NCBI GenBank assembly: GCA_947095585.1
Contig: OX352763.1
Span: forward strand, 59,925,016 to 59,989,015
DNA length: 64,000 bases
Origin: Nephrocerus scutellatus
Lineage: Eukaryota; Arthropoda; Insecta; Diptera; Pipunculidae
Direction: 5' to 3'
Of the stretch, positions 58,634 through 64,000 are shown one piece after another. The notes under the pieces are model-generated. The model made no database searches. It saw only the letters and a program-made list of their open reading frames with translations, and had not been told where the DNA came from. The stretch's first letter is position 1, and every line of letters begins with the position of its first letter. A program made the translations under genes and the position numbers.

Positions 58634-61113
58634 TAAAGGAATAATCTATCGAATAGATTTTGTTATATTGCAATGTAGAGGGGAAGATGCATTTGTGCAT
58701 CGGTTTGATCTTTTGTTATTTTCATGAAATTCGTCAATTTGGAGGTTCTCTGTCAAGCGGATTGGCCAGTTCTCAGAGATGTCTCACTTTATTGACCCAC
58801 ACCTGTGTCTTCCTAAAGGAATAATCTATCGAATAGAGTCTGCTAGATTACAATGCAGAGGGGAAGAGGCATTTGTGCATCGGTTTAAGCTTTTGTTATT
58901 TTCATGAAATTCGTCAATTTGGAGGTTCTCTGTCAAGCGGATTGGCCAGTTCCCAGAGATGTCTCACTATATTGACCCACACCTGTGTCTTCCTAAAGGA
59001 ATTATCTATCGAATAGAGTTTGTTAGATTACATTGTAGAGGGGAAGAGGCATTTGTGCATCGGTTTGAACTTTTGTTATTTTTATGAAATTCTTCAATTT
59101 GGAGGTTCTCTGTCAAGCGGATTGGCCAGTTCCCAGATATGTCTCACTAAATTGACCCACACCTATGTCTTCCTAAAGGAAATATCTATCGAATAGAGTT
59201 TGTTAGATTACAATGCAGAGGGGAAGAGGCATTTGTGCATCGGTTTGAACTTTTGTTATTTTCATGAAATTCGTCAATTTGGAGGTTCTCTCTCAAGCGG
59301 ATTGGCCAGTTCCCAGAGATGTCTCACTATATTGACCCACTCCTGTGTCTTCCTAAAAGAATTATCTATCAAATAGAGTTTGGTAGATTACATTGCAGAG
59401 GGGAAGAGGCATTTGTGCATCGGTTTGAACTTTTGTTATTTTTATGAAATTCTTCAATTTGGAGGTTCTCTTTCAAGCGGATTGGCCAGTTCCCAGATAT
59501 GTCTCACTAAATTGACCCACACCTATGTCTTCCTAAAGGAATTATCTATCGAATAGAGTTTGTTAGATTACAATGCAGAGGGGAAGAGGCATTTGTATAT
59601 CGGTTTATACTTTTGTTATTTTCATGAAATTCGTCAATTTGGAGGTTCTCTGTCAAGCGGATTGGCCAGTTCCCAGAGATGTCTCACTATATTGACCCAC
59701 ACCTGTGTCTTCCTAAAGGAATAATCTATCGAATAGAGTTTGTTAGATTACATTGCAGAGGGGAAGAGGCATTTGTGCATTGGTTTGAACTTTTGTTATT
59801 TTTATGAAATTCTTCAATTTGGAGGTTCTCTGTCAAGCGGATTGGCCAGTTCCCAGAGATGTCTCACTAAATTGACCCACACCTGTGTCTTCCTAAAGGA
59901 ATTATCTATCGAATAGAGTTTGTTAGATTACATTGCAGAGGGGAAGAGGCATTTGTGCATCGGTTTGAACTTTTGTTATTTTTATGAAATTCTTCAATTT
60001 GGAGGTTCTCTGTCAAGCGGATTGACCAGTGCCCAGATATGTCTCACTAAATTGACCAACACCTATGTCTTCCTAAAGGAATTATCTATCGAATAGAGTT
60101 TGTTAGATTACAATGCAGAGGGGAAGAGGCATTTGTATATCGGTTTATACTTTTGTTATTTTCATGAAATTCGTCAATTTGGAGGTTCTCTGTCAAGCGG
60201 ATTGGCCAGTTCCCAGAGATGTCTCACTAAATTGACCCACACCTGTGTCTTCCTAAAGGAATTATCTATCGAATAGAGTTTGTTAGATTACAATGCAGAG
60301 GGGAAGAGGCATTTGTGCATCGGTTTGAACTTTTGTTATTTTCATGAAATTCGTCAATTTGGAGGTTCTCTGTCAAGCGGATTGGCCAGTTCTCAGAGAT
60401 GTCTCACTTTATTGACCCACACCTGTGTCTTCCTAAAAGAATAATCTATCGAATAGAGTTTGTTAGATTACATTGCAGAGGGGAAGAGGCATTTGTGCAT
60501 CGGTTTGAACTTTTGTTATTTTCATGAAATTCTTAAATTTGGAGGTTCTCTTTCAAGCGGATTAGCCAGTTCCCAGAGATGTCTCACTAAATTGACCCAT
60601 ACCTGTGTCTTCCTAAAGGAATAATCTATCGAATAGAGTTTGTAAGATTACATTGCAGAGGGGATGAGGCATATGTGCATTGGTTTGAAATTATGTTATT
60701 TTTATGAAATTCTTCAATTTGGAGGTTCTCTGTCAAGCGGATTGGCCAGTTCCCAGAGATGTCTCACTAAATTTACCCACACCTGTGTCTTCCTAAAGGA
60801 ATAATCTATCGAATAGATTTTGTTATATTGCAATGTAGAGGGGAAGATGCATTTGTGCATCGGTTTGATCTTTTGTTATTTTCATGAAATTCGTCAATTT
60901 GGAGGTTCTCTGTCAAGCGGATTGGCCAGTTCTCAGAGATGTCTCACTTTATTGACCCACACCTGTGTCTTCCTAAAGGAATAATCTATCGAATAGAGTC
61001 TGCTAGATTACAATGCAGAGGGGAAGAGGCATTTGTGCATCGGTTTAAGCTTTTGTTATTTTCATGAAATTCGTCAATTTGGAGGTTCTCTGTCAAGCGG
61101 ATTGGCCAGTTCC

Positions 61114-61193
61114 CAGAGATGTCTAACTATATTGACCCACACCTGTGTCTTCTCAGAGATGTCTAACTATATTGACCCACACCTGTGTCTTCT
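61114..61193. repeat. 40-bp internal duplication (copy 5)
   Basis: CCCAGAGATG form like copy 3, 2560 bp after copy 4. Confidence 0.93.
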
Positions 61194-62460
61194 TAAAGGA
61201 ATAATCTATCGAATAGATTTTGTTATATTGCAATGTAGAGGGGAAGATGCATTTGTGCATCGGTTTGATCTTTTGTTATTTTCATGAAATTCGTCAATTT
61301 GGAGGTTCTCTGTCAAGCGGATTGGCCAGTTCTCAGAGATGTCTCACTTTATTGACCCACACCTGTGTCTTCCTAAAGGAATAATCTATCGAATAGAGTC
61401 TGCTAGATTACAATGCAGAGGGGAAGAGGCATTTGTGCATCGGTTTAAGCTTTTGTTATTTTCATGAAATTCGTCAATTTGGAGGTTCTCTGTCAAGCGG
61501 ATTGGCCAGTTCCCAGAGATGTCTCACTATATTGACCCACACCTGTGTCTTCCTAAAGGAATTATCTATCGAATAGAGTTTGTTAGATTACATTGTAGAG
61601 GGGAAGAGGCATTTGTGCATCGGTTTGAACTTTTGTTATTTTTATGAAATTCTTCAATTTGGAGGTTCTCTGTCAAGCGGATTGGCCAGTTCCCAGATAT
61701 GTCTCACTAAATTGACCCACACCTATGTCTTCCTAAAGGAATTATCTATCGAATAGAGTTTGTTAGATTACAATGCAGAGGGGAAGAGGCATTTGTGCAT
61801 CGGTTTGAACTTTTGTTATTTTCATGAAATTCGTCAATTTGGAGGTTCTCTCTCAAGCGGATTGGCCAGTTCCCAGAGATGTCTCACTATATTGACCCAC
61901 TCCTGTGTCTTCCTAAAAGAATTATCTATCAAATAGAGTTTGGTAGATTACATTGCAGAGGGGAAGAGGCATTTGTGCATCGGTTTGAACTTTTGTTATT
62001 TTTATGAAATTCTTCAATTTGGAGGTTCTCTTTCAAGCGGATTGGCCAGTTCCCAGACATGTCTCACTAAATTGACCCACACCTATGTCTTCCTAAAGGA
62101 ATTATCTATCGAATAGAGTTTGTTAGATTACAATGCAGAGGGGAAGAGGCATTTGTATATCGGTTTATACTTTTGTTATTTTCATGAAATTCGTCAATTT
62201 GGAGGTTCTCTGTCAAGCGGATTGGCCAGTTCCCAGAGATGTCTCACTATATTGACCCACACCTGTGTCTTCCTAAAGGAATAATCTATCGAATAGAGTT
62301 TGTTAGATTACATTGCAGAGGGGAAGAGGCATTTGTGCATTGGTTTGAACTTTTGTTATTTTTATGAAATTCTTCAATTTGGAGGTTCTCTGTCAAGCGG
62401 ATTGGCCAGTTCCCAGAGATGTCTCACTAAATTGACCCACACCTGTGTCTTCCTAAAGGA

Positions 62461-64000
62461 AATATCTATCGAATAGAGTTTGTTAGATTACAATGCAGAG
62501 GGGAAGAGGCATTTGTGCATCGGTTTGAACTTTTGTTATTTTCATGAAATTCGTCAATTTGGAGGTTCTCTGTCAAGCGGATTGGCCAGTTCCCAGAGAT
62601 GTCTCACTATATTGACCCACACCTGTGTCTTCCTAAAAGAATTATCTATCAAATAGAGTTTGGTGGATTACATTGCAGAGGGGAAGAGGCATTTGTGCAT
62701 CGGTTTGAACTTTTGTTATTTTTATGAAATTCTTCAATTTGGAGGTTCTCTGTCAAGCGGATTGGCCAGTTCCCAGATATGTCTCACTAAATTGACCCAC
62801 ACCTATGTCTTCCTAAAGGAATTATCTTTCGAATAGAGTTTGTTAGATTACAATGCAGAGGGGAAGAGGCATTTGTATATCGGTTTATACTTTTGTTATT
62901 TTCATGAAATTCGTCAATTTGGAGGTTCACTGTCTAGCGGATTGGCCAGTTCCCAGAGATGTCTCACTAAATTTACCCACACCTATGTCTTCCTAAAGGA
63001 ATAATCTATCGAATAGAGTCTGCTAGATTACAATGCAGAGGGGAAGAGGCATTTGTGCATCGGTTTGAACTTTTGTTATTTTCATGAAATTCGTCAATTT
63101 GGAGGTTCTCTGTCAAGCGGATTGGCCAGTTCTCAGAGATGTCTCACTATATTGACCCACACCTGTGTCTTTCTAAAGGAATAATCTATCGAATAGAGTC
63201 TGCTAGATTACAATGCAGAGGGGAAGAGGCATTTGTGCATCGGTTTGAACTTTTGTTATTTTCATGAAATTCGTCAATTTGGAGGTTCTCTGTCAAGCGG
63301 ATTGGCCAGTTCTCAGAGATGTCTCACTATACTGACCCACACCTGTGTCTTCCTAAAGGAATAATCTATCGAATAGAGTTTGTTAGATTACATTGCAGAG
63401 GGGAAGAGGCATTTGTGCATCGGTTTGAACTTTTGTTATTTTCATGAAATTCTTCAATTTGGAGGTTCTCTGTCAAGCGGATTGGCCAGTTCCCAGAGAT
63501 GTCTCACTAAATTGACCCACACCTATGTCTTCCTAAAGGAATAATCTATCGAATATAGTTTGTAAGATTACATTGCAGAGGGGAAGAGGCATTTGTGCAT
63601 TGGTTTGAACTTTTGTTATTTTTATGAAATTATTCAATTTGGAGGTTCTCTGTCAAGCGGATTGGCCAGTTCCCAAAGATGTCTCACTAAATTGACCCAC
63701 ACCTGTGTCTTCCTAAAGGAATAATCTATCGAATAGATTTTGTTAGATTGCAATGTAGAGGGGAAGATGCATTTGTGCATCGGTTTGATCTTTTGTTATT
63801 TTCATGAAATTCGACAATTTGGAGGTTCTCTGTCAAGCGGATTGGCCAGTTCCCAGAGATGTCTCACTATATTGACCCACACCTGTGTCTTCCTAAAGGA
63901 ATAATCTATCGAATAGAGTTTATTAGATTACATTGCAGAGGGGAAGAGGCATTTGTGCATCGGTTTGAACTTTTGTTATTTTTATGAAATTCTTCAATTT
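62461..64000. repeat. 180-bp satellite, right end of the window
   Basis: About 8.5 monomers, subfamilies mixed, continuing past the window edge. Two neighbouring monomers with GAGTCTGCTAG (63018, 63198) are close copies. No gene or other element is seen. Confidence 0.92.

Larger units (their letters stand above)
53900..62460. repeat. 2.4-2.8 kb higher-order repeat containing 220-bp monomers
   Basis: ATTGACCAGTGCCCAGATAT with ATTGACCAACACC recurs at 54861, 57641 and 60021 (offsets 2780 and 2380 bp). GGGGAAGATTCATTTG recurs at 55501 and 58281. The 400-bp difference is one 180-bp plus one 220-bp monomer, present twice in the first unit and once in the second. Copies are almost identical, so amplification is recent. 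Confidence 0.88.

Noticed and set aside
54033..61287. 84-aa ORFs repeated five times
   Set aside because: By-product of the 220-bp monomers; identical because the DNA blocks are recent copies.
1..64000. CENP-B box in the monomer
   Set aside because: No stretch resembling the TTCG....A..CGGG pattern was seen in the monomer.

Overview
The window is almost entirely tandem satellite DNA with a 180-bp period (about 54 kb, roughly 300 monomers). It is interrupted once, at 12370-22238, by a 9.87-kb decayed LTR retrotransposon of the Ty3/Gypsy superfamily lying on the minus strand. I see no host protein-coding or RNA gene. This looks like insect pericentromeric or centromeric heterochromatin, most likely Drosophila. 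The period and the element type (Osvaldo/Ulysses-like, lysine-tRNA primed) would fit an obscura-group species, where a 180-bp family called ATOC180 is known. I could not compare sequences, so the species is inference.

Layout. (1) 1-12369: satellite block A, about 69 monomers, with nested duplications of 14, 6, 9 and 39 monomers. (2) 12370-22238: the retrotransposon, bounded by a 4-bp target duplication TCTG. From its 5' end (right) to its 3' end (left) it holds an abnormal palindromic 5' LTR, a lysine-tRNA primer-binding site, a leader, a broken gag, protease-RT-RNase H in the -1 frame to gag, an integrase separated by a frame break, a 1.2-kb stretch without ORFs, and a 3' LTR of probably about 2.4 kb with 116-bp internal tandem repeats. 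(3) 22239-22856: a 618-bp duplicated segment that carries a second copy of the LTR end into the satellite. (4) 22857-64000: satellite block B, about 228 monomers. It begins with block-A-type monomers and changes at about 25.45 kb to other subfamilies arranged in successive higher-order repeats: about 2.7 kb, 900 bp (5-mer), about 2.7-2.9 kb, 1440 bp (8-mer), and 2.4-2.8 kb units containing 220-bp monomers.

The most unusual points are these. Both outer ends of the retrotransposon are the same (U5-type) LTR terminus in inverted orientation, yet they are flanked by a proper 4-bp target duplication. A near-identical unoccupied copy of the insertion site survives about 7 kb to the left (TCTG at 5347-5350). 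The LTR end has been copied once into the satellite, which gives a relative time order for array duplication, insertion and re-duplication. All ORFs of 60-114 aa inside the satellite are by-products of the 180-bp period (60 codons) and are not called as genes.
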